In this document: piece after piece, positions 1 to 12,914 of the stretch
Layout of the letters: each line of letters starts with the position of its first letter
Numbering within the stretch: position 1 is the stretch's first letter
Assembly (NCBI GenBank): GCA_004352715.1
Contig: SCFE01000061.1
Location: forward strand, 1,720,575 to 1,784,574
Length of the DNA: 64,000 nt
Source of the DNA: Hofstenia miamia
Taxonomy: Eukaryota > Xenacoelomorpha > Acoela
Reading direction: 5' to 3'
Notes under the pieces: model-generated
Told to the model about the DNA's origin: nothing
The model's database searches: none
Seen by the model: only the letters and a program-made list of their open reading frames with translations
Made by a program: the position numbers and the translations under genes

Positions 1-305
1 TATATATACTGCATATATATATATAAAGGGCTCTAGATTCTATTGAATTTCTATCCACCGCCCGTACTTTTTTTGAAGGAAAGTCAGAATAATTCATTAT
101 ACCTAACATTTTTTACATTGCGCATTTGAAATAGGGGTCTAATTTCTTATGTATGAGTTTCAGGTTTTTCCAGAAATTTTTTTGGATCCGTATTCAGCAC
201 CTTCCGCCATAGTATCTTGCATCTGTATAAATTTTTTTGTATCAAGCGCCTTGTAGATTTTAAAGTTTTGTAGCCAAAGCCCGTATATGTAAATATATAT
301 ATATA

Positions 306-521
306 NNNNNNNNNNNNNNNNNNNNNNNNNNNNNNNNNNNNNNNNNNNNNNNNNNNNNNNNNNNNNNNNNNNNNNNNNNNNNNNNNNNNNNNNNNNNNNN
401 NNNNNNNNNNNNNNNNNNNNNNNNNNNNNNNNNNNNNNNNNNNNNNNNNNNNNNNNNNNNNNNNNNNNNNNNNNNNNNNNNNNNNNNNNNNNNNNNNNNN
501 NNNNNNNNNNNNNNNNNNNNN
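306..521. other. Assembly gap (216 N) inside a TA repeat
   Basis: Both edges are (TA)n, so the assembler failed inside a TA microsatellite. Translated TA repeat next to the gap gives meaningless Tyr-Ile runs; no gene is supported in 1-1634. Confidence 0.97.
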
Positions 522-562
<41 letters not shown>

Positions 563-1320
563 TATATGTATGGGATCACACATGTAGTTTTTTCTCATTT
601 TACATTATGTACCCAATTCCTTATGGATTACAACATTATAATGTGAGAATAATAAAATACTTAAATTTAATTCCATAGAGTACAGTTTGTTTGCTGGAAT
701 TCGAATAAACATCTAGATAGCACCTTTAATAAATTAGAACTAATCAGGTGACGTAAGGATTTCTTTAAAATTGTCGCTTTTTAGATGTCAGTTTTGATTT
801 ACAGATTGTTTGTTTTATTCATCTAAAAGGGACATGTATTTAATCAGTATATTAGAACAGGGACCTTTTGGCGGTGTTTCTAAAGTAAATGTTTAATTAA
901 CTGTTCTCGTAAACTCAAATTTAAAACATACAAGGAATTCTCCTGTCAATTATTTTATTTGCTGGGGGTTATCTATTTTATTAACTAAGTTTTCTTTTAT
1001 GGTTTGCAATAATTATGTCAATATGCATTACTAAATTATCCACCTTTCCGACGCCACAACATCATGCTTTGGAAAGTTTTTTAATCAATTCGAAGTGTAA
1101 AAAAAAGAGATTTATACGGCACCAGAAAAATGTATGTAAATTTCAATTACTCGAAAACAACTTGATATTATCTTGAATGACAACAATTTTTAATAATTTT
1201 TGCCTGTAGTGTTGAAGAATCCATCAGATTTTCACTATTTATCTCAAATTCTAGGTCATCACACTTGCTTTCTCTCATTTTGTATAATATGTTGTATTGT
1301 TTCTGTCGTACATTTTCATA

Positions 1321-1498
1321 GGATAGCACAGTTATATATATATATATATANNNNNNNNNNNNNNNNNNNNNNNNNNNNNNNNNNNNNNNNNNNNNNNNNN
1401 NNNNNNNNNNNNNNNNNNNNNNNNNNNNNNNNNNNNNNNNNNNNNNNNNNNNNNNNNNNNNNNNNNNNNNNNNNNNNNNNNNNNNNGGATAGCACAGT

Positions 1499-1524
<26 letters not shown>
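1321..1524. other. Assembly gap (136 N) with the same flank on both sides
   Basis: The N run is 1351-1486. The sequence GGATAGCACAGTTATATATA lies just before it (from 1321) and again just after it (from 1487), and both copies run into TA repeat. The simplest reading is two contig ends that overlap and were left unmerged, so the gap may have no real length. Confidence 0.9.
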
Positions 1525-1529
<5 letters not shown>

Positions 1530-1634
1530 TAGCTTAACAAAAAAAATAAGTATAAATTTAAATGTATATCGACTCAACTTAAGCCTAAAACAGTAAACTT
1601 GCAAGTGTCTAACATATATGTACATGTATATACA

Positions 1635-1839
1635 CATACAAACATTTGGCATAGATATTTAGAGATCTTGAGTCATACTATGTCTGGTAGATATAGGGAT
1701 TAAATTAATATAATAATGTATCAACATATATATATATATATACAGCATATATATATATTGTTCTATTGATTTAATCCCTATATCTACAAGGCATAGTGTG
1801 AGTCAAGGTCTCCAAATACCTATGCCAAATGTTTGTATG
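1635..1839. repeat. Imperfect inverted repeat, 71-bp arms, TA-rich loop
   Basis: The arms 1635-1705 and 1769-1839 are reverse complements with about 7 mismatches in 71 positions. The 63-bp loop is mostly TA repeat. The outer ends read CATACAAACATTTGGCATAG on the plus strand (arm 1) and its complement (arm 2). The structure resembles a foldback element or MITE whose centre has become TA repeat. No clear target-site duplication was found. The mismatches argue against a simple assembly inversion. Confidence 0.8.
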
Positions 1840-1964
1840 AACGTTAAACTTATACGTAATAAACTACATTTCTATTTCTACTGCGCAATATTAAAAACTT
1901 TGGCAAAATGAAATTACTTCATCTCTAGGGGTATATGTATATGTATGTATGAAATGTATATATA

Positions 1965-1983
1965 CTGTCTCTTATACACATCT
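1965..1983 (-). other. Exact Tn5/Nextera mosaic-end sequence (artefact)
   Basis: The 19 bases CTGTCTCTTATACACATCT equal the reverse complement of the hyperactive Tn5 transposase mosaic end used in Nextera libraries. A chance 19-of-19 match in a window this size is negligible. The sequence is not host DNA; it marks an untrimmed adapter or mate-pair junction, so continuity across 1965-1983 should not be trusted. Confidence 0.93.
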
Positions 1984-4140
1984 CTGATATGTACACTTAG
2001 CAAATTATATATGTTTGATATGTGTACTTTGTACTCCTTGATGTGTCTCTATGTACGCTTTTTGAGCATTTTGTACGTACGTAGCGATATATTATAATTA
2101 TGTATATATATGAAAAACATGCACCCTTAAAGATAATTTTTACCCCAAACCCCGAGCACAGCTCCATTCTTTTCATGATTCTACTATTATCTCAATATTT
2201 AAGCAATAATTATAATGATTATTTAATCCGATTGATTTCTATGATTTATATTTAAATATTGAAAAGCTCTTTGTGCATTAATTGGCTACGATTTATTGAA
2301 TTATATTTTACTTAAGACTTAACTCGGTTATTGTTAATTATCATTCTTAGAAATAACACATTTGATTTCTTATTCAATTCCTTTGATTTTGACTTGCAGA
2401 ATAGGTTGATAGTTGCAAGATTATCACTTTTACTATTGGTCGAAACTAATGCAACTTCTTAACAATTTCCTTGCAAATTACTACCGTTATTTAACAATGA
2501 ATTACCTCCGGTGTTCATCGATAATAAATAAATAATCTTTGCCTAGTTATCAATAAATTTCTGCCTAATGAAATGGGATATTTACAATTACATTAAATCT
2601 TCTGAATTTCAACTGATTAAATGGGCAGTCATTCTGAACTAAAATTACAAAAATTGAAAGCTACAATCTACAATTTACTAGAAAACTTCAGTTTGGGAGG
2701 CGCGAAAGCTTATTTACACATCAATATAGTATAAGAAAGTAATTTTAAAATATAATATTTTGCTATGTTTGAATATTCACTATACATGTATATCTATGCC
2801 TTTCTATATAAGCGTCATCTGACTTTTTCAAAAAATTGAAAAAATACACTATTTAGGTTGCAATAGTTTAATCTGAAGCATTGTTTTTGGAACTTGAGCT
2901 CAACAACAACAGTTATGTTATTGCTATATTGAACTACAAGTTTGCAACGCGTATATCAGTTTAGAAGCTCTAATATAATGCTAAATTACTAATGCTGTTG
3001 TCGTACATTTTGCGTAGGCATATATATTTTTGATAAGATAATTAATAAATATACCCAAATTTATTAGCATAAAAAATATTAGGAATGTATTATAAGCCAT
3101 TGCAAAAGCATTGCACATGTAGGGATTGTTATATATTTATAATTCTAAAGCATTATAATGCGACAGAAAAAAATAATACCTAAGGAACTGGCGCCCTTTT
3201 AACTAGGGCTCGCCCCCCCCCTCCCTCGAGACCATCTTAACAAATTTCTATTGACAAATAAGACAATGATTCATGAAAGGATTTTATACTGTCAATTAAT
3301 TTTTTACTTGTTTTCGAGCAATGCTGAACTAGTGCTGAAATTTTGCATAAATTATGCCTATAAAAAAATTAAATCAGATCAATTACATTTTAATTAATTT
3401 AATTTAATAGATATTTAATGATATTCAAGAAAAAGCTAATCAATAAAAATTTTAAATTCGTTGTTAAAAATTTAATAAAATTTTAGATTTGATAGACTAG
3501 ACATGGGCATATAAAGTTATTTTGTTTCTGTCATTAGTGTTAGGTTAGAAATCAAAGGTGAATAATTTGTGGCCTATAGTGTCAATTATATTGCAACAGG
3601 AGCAATTTTTTAGAAAATTAAAATTTATCTGAGTGTTTTCAGTAGAATTAATAAAAGTTCATGTAAGTAAATGGAATTTCCTAATTTTTGAATTTTCAAT
3701 TAAATTTTAGTGATCTTATGGCAAATTTGTTAAATGCATAATTGTAACGCTTTAGATTTGCGAATAATAATACAATATTAATGTAATACAATGAACCCCG
3801 GAATTTCTTATTTCTGATTTTTTCAATTAATATTTCAATTAAACGACATCTACGACATGCCTTAACCAAGTATTGCGTTAAATTCAATGGTGTGTAAAAG
3901 AAAATTGCATATGTCCAAAACATCCAATCAAATAGCAAAACTAACATTTGCACACTTAGTGGAGACAATATGTAACCCATTTTGTTTTACACAACAGAAA
4001 TATAAAAAAGTCTGTCAACGTAAAAATCTCATGCAATTATTGTCCAATCAATTTCTTTATGAAATATACAATTAGCTAAATTGTTGTTGTTCATGAATTG
4101 TATATCTAATGTACATGCACAGAAAATATATTATAAACAT
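1984..4140. other. AT-rich sequence with no recognised gene
   Basis: No ORF here resembles a known family and no terminal-repeat element was delimited. A run of nine C at about 3212-3220 sits in an isolated GC-rich patch (3188-3235) that may be a degraded repeat end. Confidence 0.5.
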
Positions 4141-4311
4141 TTTTTTGGAATTTTTTGTTCCCCTTGCTGCCATGAGTGGACATTTGTCATTTCTTCCAAG
4201 AAATTATTAGTATAAAATATCAATTATTTGACTAATTATAAAATAAGATGTACAATAGGCATGTGACTTAAATTTTTTGAAAATTTTTTATTCGCCATGC
4301 TGCCATGAGTA
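4141..4311 (+). repeat. Diverged direct repeat of about 37 bp
   Basis: Two copies about 133 bp apart (near 4141-4178 and 4274-4311) each have a T/A run followed by TTCC/TCGCC and the shared end GCTGCCATGAGT. They lie immediately before the hAT-like element and may be an old tandem duplication or the edge of another repeat. Confidence 0.55.
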
Positions 4312-4318
4312 CAATAAA

Positions 4319-6460
4319 ACCTTAACTCCTAAAAAAGTTACCCTCCATTCAGAAAAATGTTGCTATTGAGATAGCACGCTATAATATGACGAGTTGCACG
4401 AAGCAACATAACAGAGAATCTTCGAAAACAAAAGCAATCGCTTTTTTAAAGCTATTATTGATATTTAAGAATTTGTGACGGATGACACAAAAGTAGATAC
4501 CAAATGTTATTTACGAAGTTAACTAGTTTTAACTATTTGTAGATTTAAAATATCTATAATATAGCCTATTAAATTGATCGTGAAATCCTTAAAACTTGAG
4601 AGTTGAGATGTCTCCTTCAAAGAAAAACAAGAAAATTTCCAGAAAGTGAAGGCTTCAAGTAAGCATAGAGCTATAAAGAGTCTTGATGAAAGAAGAAGAA
4701 TTCCAACGGAACAGCTTATCTTGGATAGGTACAAAACTCTCGCCTCGTATGTGAAACGCAAAAAAGCGAGAAAAGTGGTGATAGCAAGTAAAATATAATG
4801 TTTGTGGTCGAAGCTCAATTTGCCAATTCAACAAGATAATTCAACAGTTGAAAGGAAGATTGAGAATGTAATAAAATAAATCTGAAAGACATAACCAAAG
4901 ACTTGAAAGCTACGATGTTGATCAATGTCACTGATGAAAAGGAAGTATGGTTGTGCCGAGAAGGCAAAGAGTTCTATGAAATTCAAGTTTCTACAAAAGG
5001 AAACATTGGAATTTGCACAACAAAAGACAATGGAAAAGGGATTCATCCTAGAAAACTGAAATTACTAAATACGAAAGCCTCAATGACAGAAGAGTTTATT
5101 AAAGGCAGTTGTGACGTGATTTCAGAAAGTGAAGGTTCTGCGATTGAAAAGCAGTATTCCAGTAGTACTGAAGATTTTGAAAAAACACTAATTTCTAAAA
5201 TACAAAAAACTGATTCTGCTGTATGTTTCTTAGCTACGGCAAAGCTGAGTACAAGAAAAGCTTACAAAGTCTGTAAAACCTTGTCAGAAAGTGGTGTTCC
5301 TTTATCTACTACTACTTAAACTAGTGTCTATAAATATGTAATGAAGAAAGGGCAAGAACTGGAAAAGAAGTTTATGGAAAATTTGAAAAATGAATTTAGA
5401 CTTTGCACTGTGATGCAAGACCATACAAAAGAAGGAATATCTAGTAGTAGTTCTGAAGAATGAGAAAAAGAAATCAGACTTGCAGTTCTCGAACTGGGAG
5501 ATGGTAAAGGAAAACACTATTTGAAGGAATACAAACTGTTCTTGACAAATATGCACTCTGGGCTTCAATAAAAATGATTTTATCTGACACAATTGCAGCA
5601 ACTACTTGCAAAAGCTTTGGTGCAGTCACACGGATAAAAGAACACTTTGAAAATATGGGATTGTGAAGGCCTGTATTCATTGGATGCCAACACCATATTT
5701 TAGACACAATGCTGAAGCACGTCCTAATTGATCATTTTTGAGGATCAACAACATCACCAAACATCAGTTACTCATTCATTTAAAAAATGTCGCAAGAGTA
5801 TGAACAACTGAAGACATCATTTGACAATACTGGAAAATCGCAAAAGTAAACACAACAAGATCGATAGCAAGATGGCATGGCTTTTCTTGAACATTTAGTT
5901 TCATGCTATAGGTTTTTCAAAACTTCAGAAAGCTTCCCAAAGGTGAAACTTCAGTCACTTCCAGCTCTTAGTAATGCAAGATGGAACTCAAAGGCAATTT
6001 ATAGTTTGCTTGCTTTTATTCTGATACAAGAATAAAAGCAGACAGCTGAAGTAGCTTGGAATTTCATAACTGGTTTATGGGCTGACATTTTGTTCTCAGC
6101 TCAGAGCTTCAATCCTGCTGATTTGACAACCTGTCAGAAGCTTGTAAAGAGCATCCAAAGGCTTAGAAGTCATTGAAAAAGTTTTTGTTCACCGAACCAA
6201 CACCTATAGCAACACAGTGTTCAAATATCTATGCACAGTGTGCAATTAAAGTGATGCAAGAGTTACTTCCAATCAGTAAATCCATTGAATAACTAAACAT
6301 TAAATTTCTTTTAACAAATGCAGATTGAATTATAAACGCATTTTATTCATTTGTCAATGTAACATAAATTTGTCAATATTTTTAAAAAAATAATTACACG
6401 TTTTATAGTTAAGCAATGTAGCTTTCTTGCATGGAGGGTGAACTTTTCTTAACCAAACAG
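4319..6460 (+). mobile_element. Decayed hAT-like DNA transposon with terminal inverted repeats
   Basis: The left end (about 4328-4366) contains AAAAAAGTTACCCTCCATTC. The right end (about 6410-6455), read in reverse complement, contains AAGAAAAGTTCACCCTCCAT. The two match over about 35 bp, with small indels, through to a shared ATTGCT-like tail. Between them lies a transposase pseudogene. An 8-bp target duplication expected for hAT was not seen, so the exact borders are uncertain by several bases. Confidence 0.75.
4590..6290 (+). pseudogene. hAT-like transposase pseudogene
   Basis: This is a transposase remnant readable only by switching frames. It starts near 4609 with MSPSKKNKK, then stops. 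The longest open piece is 4903-5319 (VTDEKEVWLCREGKEFYEIQ and onward). A later frame gives IKMILSDTIAATT, then a stop, then FIGCQHHILDTMLKHVL (about 5680-5730), which fits the RNase H-fold region with its C..H motif. Near 5975 it reads PALSNARWNSKAIYSLL, matching the conserved R-W-N/S block of hAT transposases. Many stops (for example TGA between GL and RPVF) and frameshifts mean it cannot make an enzyme. Assignment to hAT rests on these motifs only; a related RNase H-fold family is possible. Confidence 0.7.
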
Positions 6461-9400
6461 AAAATTTTGCGTGTTTTCTTCCACAAAATATGATATGGGG
6501 AGATAGCATCATAAAATTATCATACCCTTAATATAAAAGGAATGTCTCCAAGGTATGTAAAATAGCATATACATGTAACATGCACATAGAATTAAGAGGT
6601 AAGGTAAGGAAAATTCATAACCGATATGAAATAAGCCATTATGTATTGGCAAGCATTACTCAAATGTATTAGTTACCTTAGAAAACCAAATACTATCAAT
6701 ATTTACAAAATTTATAAATTGTTCAATTTGAAAGTCAAGGACTGATACATTTAAAATCAGATTATGCACACAAGCATTTTTGTTGATATGTGGCATAAAT
6801 TGACCCAATAGTCGACTACGCTTATTTTAGTCAGACGACTAAGGTCGTATCAATTTGAATACCATGTTTTCATTACCATTAATAGATGTCAAGGTTAAAA
6901 TTAAAAGTTCGTAAAATTAATGATCCTTGTCCACCAGAGCATATAACAATATTGTTTGCGCTCAACAAACATGTCTGCTAAATCTTGAAAGGCCAACGCT
7001 GACTATTAGTTAATAATGTGTGTGTGCGAAATATTTTCGAAAAAAAAATGTTTTACGCTTAGTTTAAAAAAATGGTAAGCAAATATAATTATATTTAGTT
7101 AAGTTATTATTTATTAGCTAGCAATTGCTCATTTAAGCGTCGAAAGCCTCTATCTTCATGGCAATGTGCATTTTAGCAGAATGTGGGAAATTCCAGAAAA
7201 AGAACACAACTGTAAAAAATGTTACAATTACTTTAATATTGCAAGCGTGATTAATATGTTTCTTGTTTTAATGTATAAATAATGCAAGGAAATGACAAAA
7301 CACACATTATATTTCAAGTAGTGTGAAAAATTGGATTAATGGAGAAAATGCAACATAACGTTATTTATAATGAATTAATTTTAAGAAATTATTCCTACAA
7401 CCTGCTATGTGCGAGTTCAAGAACGGTCGAACAAATTTTTCCCAGATATTGAAACCATGTTCCCATTCTTAGAACCACACAATGTGTTGATTTTTTATTT
7501 TTTTCAAGTGTTTGATTACGGAGATCCCCTAGTATACAATGTATGAAGTGTTTGATTCTCTGTTATCATATTACAATGCTGCGACGATTTGGCTGTTAGT
7601 AGGCATTAGGCTTATTTTTTTCAGGTTAATCATAATATTTTTGTTACAGAGGGTAGGGTTCTGCTACACTAAAATGATCTCATCCCATACCAATCCCATA
7701 CTTTTTTTGTTTTACAGTATACCATATATTTTGTAACGGACCCACATTTCGTTTTTCTACAAAATAAATTACATTTACATTTTAATAAATTTTTGCCAAT
7801 TGAGAAAATACATGCATGCATACTTTAGCAGATAAATCTGACGTAGTAATGTCAAAACTAATATGACAATTTGAAAATTCACTTTTGCTTGAAAAAGTTG
7901 AATTTGTATGTAAGGAGATCCGCACAAAATTATGAAGAATGGAAGCATACGAATGTATATAGTAATAAACCCATTTCACAAGCATTGTTCGTTCACTATG
8001 CTATTGGAATTGCAAAAATCAGATTTCTTACTTCATTATTGTTGTAAGAAAGACATATAGGGTAGGTGTGGGGAATACGAAGCCATAGGTAATACGACAC
8101 CACATGAATCAAACATGTCCTGGCTGCTTTGGTTTTACAAAAAGAAAGTATTATTATATTGCCCTCTATCACCCTATTACTCTTTCTGCTCTCACACAAT
8201 GTAAAATTTCCATCAACAAATCCATATTTTCCGAAAAAATTCATCGAATCTCCAATGGCAAGAATTTTTCATGCTCAAAATTGCCTTAGATATAAATTCT
8301 GGGTTTTCAAGAAATGCATTGGTGAATGAAATAATAACGTGGTGTGTTGAAAAATTGTGTTAATAACAATATAATGAAGTTGGATGACTACTGCTTAGTT
8401 CAATTCACCACTTGTCCCAGTGTAGAGTACATACAGTGACCCTCACTAAGGTCATCCAATCAATAATGTCTGTACGTAGTACCAGACCATCAACATGGTA
8501 CCTATTGTCATGCATGATTACTGTAGTTATTCCACATTTATAATTTGTGGAAACTTAATGCTATGCATTTTTATGCTCTAAAAGCAAAATGCAAAGTGCT
8601 CGAGACTAAATTAGTGTCAATATAATGATGCTCATTGAATATCATTTAGGGTACGGTTAGAATAGGTGATTGGTAGCAAGAACAAGTACAAAATCGCATC
8701 ACTAGCCAGTGGTTGGACTACATTGCAATTATAATCACATGGCTTAGCCTTAGCCTTAGACGCTAATGAATTTTATTTCATTATAAATATTTAATTTTTG
8801 GTTACATTAAAATTTAAACTGAATTTTGGCTTTGATCAAACATCATCTTTGAAAAAGCAGTTTTTTAGAGGCATTTGTATTTTCAACAAAAATTTAGTTT
8901 ACTCCACAACTCCCTGAGATTTAAGATGAAAATTAAGTGGTACTTAATATAATATATAAAACAAATTGCTGAAAACATTGGTGTGTATCTGTATTCTTGT
9001 TTGGGTAAATTAAGCAAATGAGTTTAACGATCTCGTGTTTCCACCCTATGCTAAGATGATCAATTTTATGAATTTTTAATCCAAATGATAAACGATTGGA
9101 AATATTTTCTTACTAAAGATGTTTCTAAGTTGGCTGACAATTTTATAGAATAAATCTAAGCCATTGAAAGTAACAGCTCAGCTTTTTATAACAGTTTTAG
9201 CAAAAAAAAGCAGTCAACTCTGCAGCAAATAAAGTAATATTTTATGTCTTAAAGGGAGTTTATGGATGAGATATGTCTTGAGATAATTTAAACATGTAAC
9301 TCATACATGTATAAAAGAGCGTGTGGCGTCACACCCTAAAATTTGCATTTGTTTTCATTAGATGCCAGTTGTGTCCTTCTGGTGTCCCCCTGTTCTTCAG

Positions 9401-12034
9401 ACGCACATGTGTGTATAGTAATAACTCATGTTGACGTATTCTCCATATGCGTTTATTTATCATACTTCACTTACGGAAAAGTCATTTTATAATGCTATAT
9501 CAATAAAATTGTCATTGTTTTCCAGGCGCAGTAACTATACAATTATTTAAGTTGAAATTTCTACAGACAGTCAGCATCATATACAATTAGGACAACATTC
9601 AATTTCCAAATATAGAACATATATATTGAAACTCTCCGCGTTATTGATGAAAGCAATTAGTCAATCAGCTGCCAAACTGCGTGAGTTAATTCATTTAACT
9701 TAATTAAATTACTGTTAAAAACTGTTGACTAACTTCTGATAAGAAATACTAACTCGAGGTATCGTAATGAAGACGAACACCGTAGAATAATTAATAATTC
9801 ACCAGTATTTATTTAAATGTTATGTAACACGATTTCCCCTTTATTGACAGCACACTTCCAAATTGCAGTTAATATTTCAAGTTTTAGTGCACACCTTTTT
9901 CCGGATTAGGAAGAACTGGTTTATCGCAAAATACTACTCATAATTTAGCATTTATGCTGTGTTTTTTTCAATGCCAGCATCCGACAGCTCGCGCACAGCT
10001 GTCAACAACTTATTCATTTTTAGCTGTAATATGGTTGCGGGATTTGAAATATTAACCGATTTTTACAAACGCTATTCACGTGAAAATTAAATTATGATAA
10101 TACCATTGAGTTACCTATAGCTTCAAGCATATGATCGAATTTTAATATTTTTCAAAATTATATAATTATTATTCTCCTTAAGCTAATTGAATAATTATTA
10201 GAAAAGTACGGTTTTTCAGTCTTATTGTAATTAGTTAAACATATTCCAAAATTGAAAATTTTTTTTCAAAACGGTATATTTGCGCAGAATGTAATTGTTT
10301 TATATTCAGATTCCTTAATCCATTTTTAAACAACTTTACTAAATCATCTATTCATAAGAAATTATTATAATTTTAATTTCTTAACATACATCCAATATTT
10401 TAGCTGAATATATGCAGATTGCATTAGACATCAATAATTTCTTTATGAGTTCAATTAATAAATCAAAATTAATAATTTTTATTCGTTTTGATATTTTAAT
10501 TTGCCAGGTAAACGTTCAACGGTGTAATAAATTCCTATCATTTCCCATTAAATTCTATAGTAAGACTATGTTTAATACAAACAGATCTAATAATTGAATT
10601 TAATATATTGAATATGGAGAGTTCTTATATACAATAGAAAGTTACATGTTTATCTGTTTATGATAAATCAATCAATAGTTGAGTAGATTTCTGCGCATGC
10701 ATTTCCAAAAAATAATTATCGCTTTAGAATCATTTTTAATCTCAAGCAAGATATGTAACTTTACAGAAGAATACATAAAAATCTTAGAGAATTATATAAA
10801 TGAATGTGATCATATTCAAAACTAACCAATATGTTAATTGTTGCACATATTTATGTGCTTAATTTGTGAGTATATAAAAAGATTTTTACAAAATTAATAT
10901 TATCAACCAATAATTGATAACGGGTCTCTTGAACATGAGGATAAAAATGGAAAATGCTGCACAGTAATGGGATTAATGTGATGAAGGTAGATGTATTTCC
11001 TGATAACCAAATTCTTACGAAGGATTGGAGACATTCTTCTAATGACGACTAAAGGTTTTTGCTTGAAAAAACAAAGAAGCATATGTCAAATATTTTAACA
11101 AAGAATATTGAATCTTTCTATGAATACTCTTATAATCAAAATTACCTTAAATATTATTGTCCAATTTACCTGCAGAATTTATTACTTTCATCAAAAATAT
11201 ACTTATTTTGATTCTGAAAATGCTTTTCGATTAATACTTATCTGGTAGTTTACAGATCTTTTCTTGAAATTTATTGCAACTAGTTCTTCTGAACAAACGC
11301 ATTACAAGGTTCCCATTTCTCTATTGACATGAGATGTGTCTTAGTTTAATTTGTAAGCAATAAATTTCGTTAACAATTTTGTTTTTTATAGCCTATAAAA
11401 TTGACTTTTGTTCTTTCCAAATTTCATTTACGCCTATCATTACTTGGTTAACAAAGTAGAAATTAATATTGTATTTAAATTACAGCGTCACTTCTGATTG
11501 CAGTAATAAATTTTTCCTTAATTGAAATATTCTTATTTTCTCCCAATATTTGACCTAGAAATAGCATAATTATTTAAGGCAATAGTATTTGTATTAGGCT
11601 CTATCTGTAAAATTTATATTAGAGTAGCAATGAATTCTTTTTCATATATTGATTACAATTACGCCTTTAAAATTAATGGCCAATAATTGGTAATTGACCC
11701 AGTAAATAATAATTAAATGGTTGATTCCTGCGTTAAATTTCTTCAATAATCGATTTAGCAGATTTGAGTTTCATTCCAAGAACCGAATAACTTAGGCGAT
11801 CGTTTTGTGAGTGAAATAGGGTTTGTAATTAGCTAAGCAGTTCATACAGTACAGTGGCCTAATTTGTTAAATATAATTATTTTAGGAGTGGATCAACAAT
11901 CTATAAATATAGAAGCCTTTGCCATAGCTATACCAATTTCTATAAAAATGTAAATACAACATGAAAACTAAGATTTGTAAATATTTTGACTAGACAACAA
12001 CAGAAAATGACAACATAATTTTTTTTTCTAATTG
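6461..12034. other. AT-rich stretch with no recognised gene
   Basis: I see no ORF with family resemblance, no convincing splice-bounded coding exon and no complete element. The missing 5' exon(s) of the calmodulin-like gene could lie here or upstream of the window, but nothing marks them. A TATAAAAG at about 9309 is the best TATA-like box and is not supported by anything else. Confidence 0.45.
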
Positions 12035-12042
12035 GTGATGTA

Positions 12043-12373
12043 TAGAGAGTGACAATATGAAGTAAACATGGGCCTCAACCCGTACCGATCGGAATGTGTG
12101 CTACCCGAAGTGTTGATTTTGATTTGACGTTATGGATCTTGCCCCAATCAAATGATCATTAACATCAATCATTTTCGGAAAGGGGAAACAGCATTTCATT
12201 GGTATTACTTAACGCCTTGATCTTTCTCAAATCAAGCGATGATTAGCATTTAGCATTTTTTTAAGAATAAATCTAATCTCTGTACCCGAACCTTACCCGA
12301 CAATTTGATACCCGAATCCGATCCGAAACCCGAAATCGAGTCGATTTTATAGGGTACCCAATGTCACTCTCTA
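12043..12373. mobile_element. hAT-type MITE, 331 bp, ACCCGA-rich
   Basis: The ends are TAGAGAGTGACA at 12043 and its exact complement at 12362-12373 (12-bp perfect TIR). They are flanked by GTGATGTA (12035-12042) and GTGATATG (12374-12381), an 8-bp duplication with two mismatches. The interior is studded with CCCGAA/ACCCGT/CCGATC motifs, in contrast to the AT-rich surroundings. It has no coding capacity. The 8-bp duplication points to mobilisation by a hAT transposase. Confidence 0.82.
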
Positions 12374-12914
12374 GTGATATGGTCTACACTTATGAATATA
12401 TTCATGAAAAATATATTCCATAATGCTCTGAATTTTTTATATTACCATAATTAACTTTTTGATATATTATAAAATTTAGCATTTTAATACATATTGAAGC
12501 ACTTTTATTAGAATAAATTTGGGCGATTTCTTAAAACAGTATATTAAATAATGTGCGCTTATTGATAGTGTTTTCTGTGTAATCATGCGACTGCAAAATT
12601 TCGTGAAAAAAAGAATCGCCCGAAAATACGAATAAACGAAACCTAGAGGGAATAATTTTTTTCAGAGACTTAATTACGTGCATCTGCCCAAAATGACATC
12701 TGGGAGTATTTAGCTAATATGTTTAATGAAAAAATTTTGTTGATCTAGTTTTTTGTTACTTCACAAAACTTATATAACAGCAGTTGATTAATTCCAAAAT
12801 TTTCAATCGAATAAAATAGATTACTGCTTGTCTTTGTGATGATATTAAATTCATTGAACTTGAAGAAGCTAATGAACATTTGAATTTGTGAATAAGTTAG
12901 TGGTGCATATATAC

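Noticed and set aside
160-598. Long ORFs on both strands through N runs and TA repeats (also at 1200-1652, 48736-49430 and 62003-62254)
   Set aside because: They consist of N placeholders and Tyr-Ile repeats from TA microsatellite; no protein is implied.
9305-9320. TATAAAAG as a promoter for the EF-hand gene
   Set aside because: Nine kilobases from the first visible exon, with no initiator, exon or other support.
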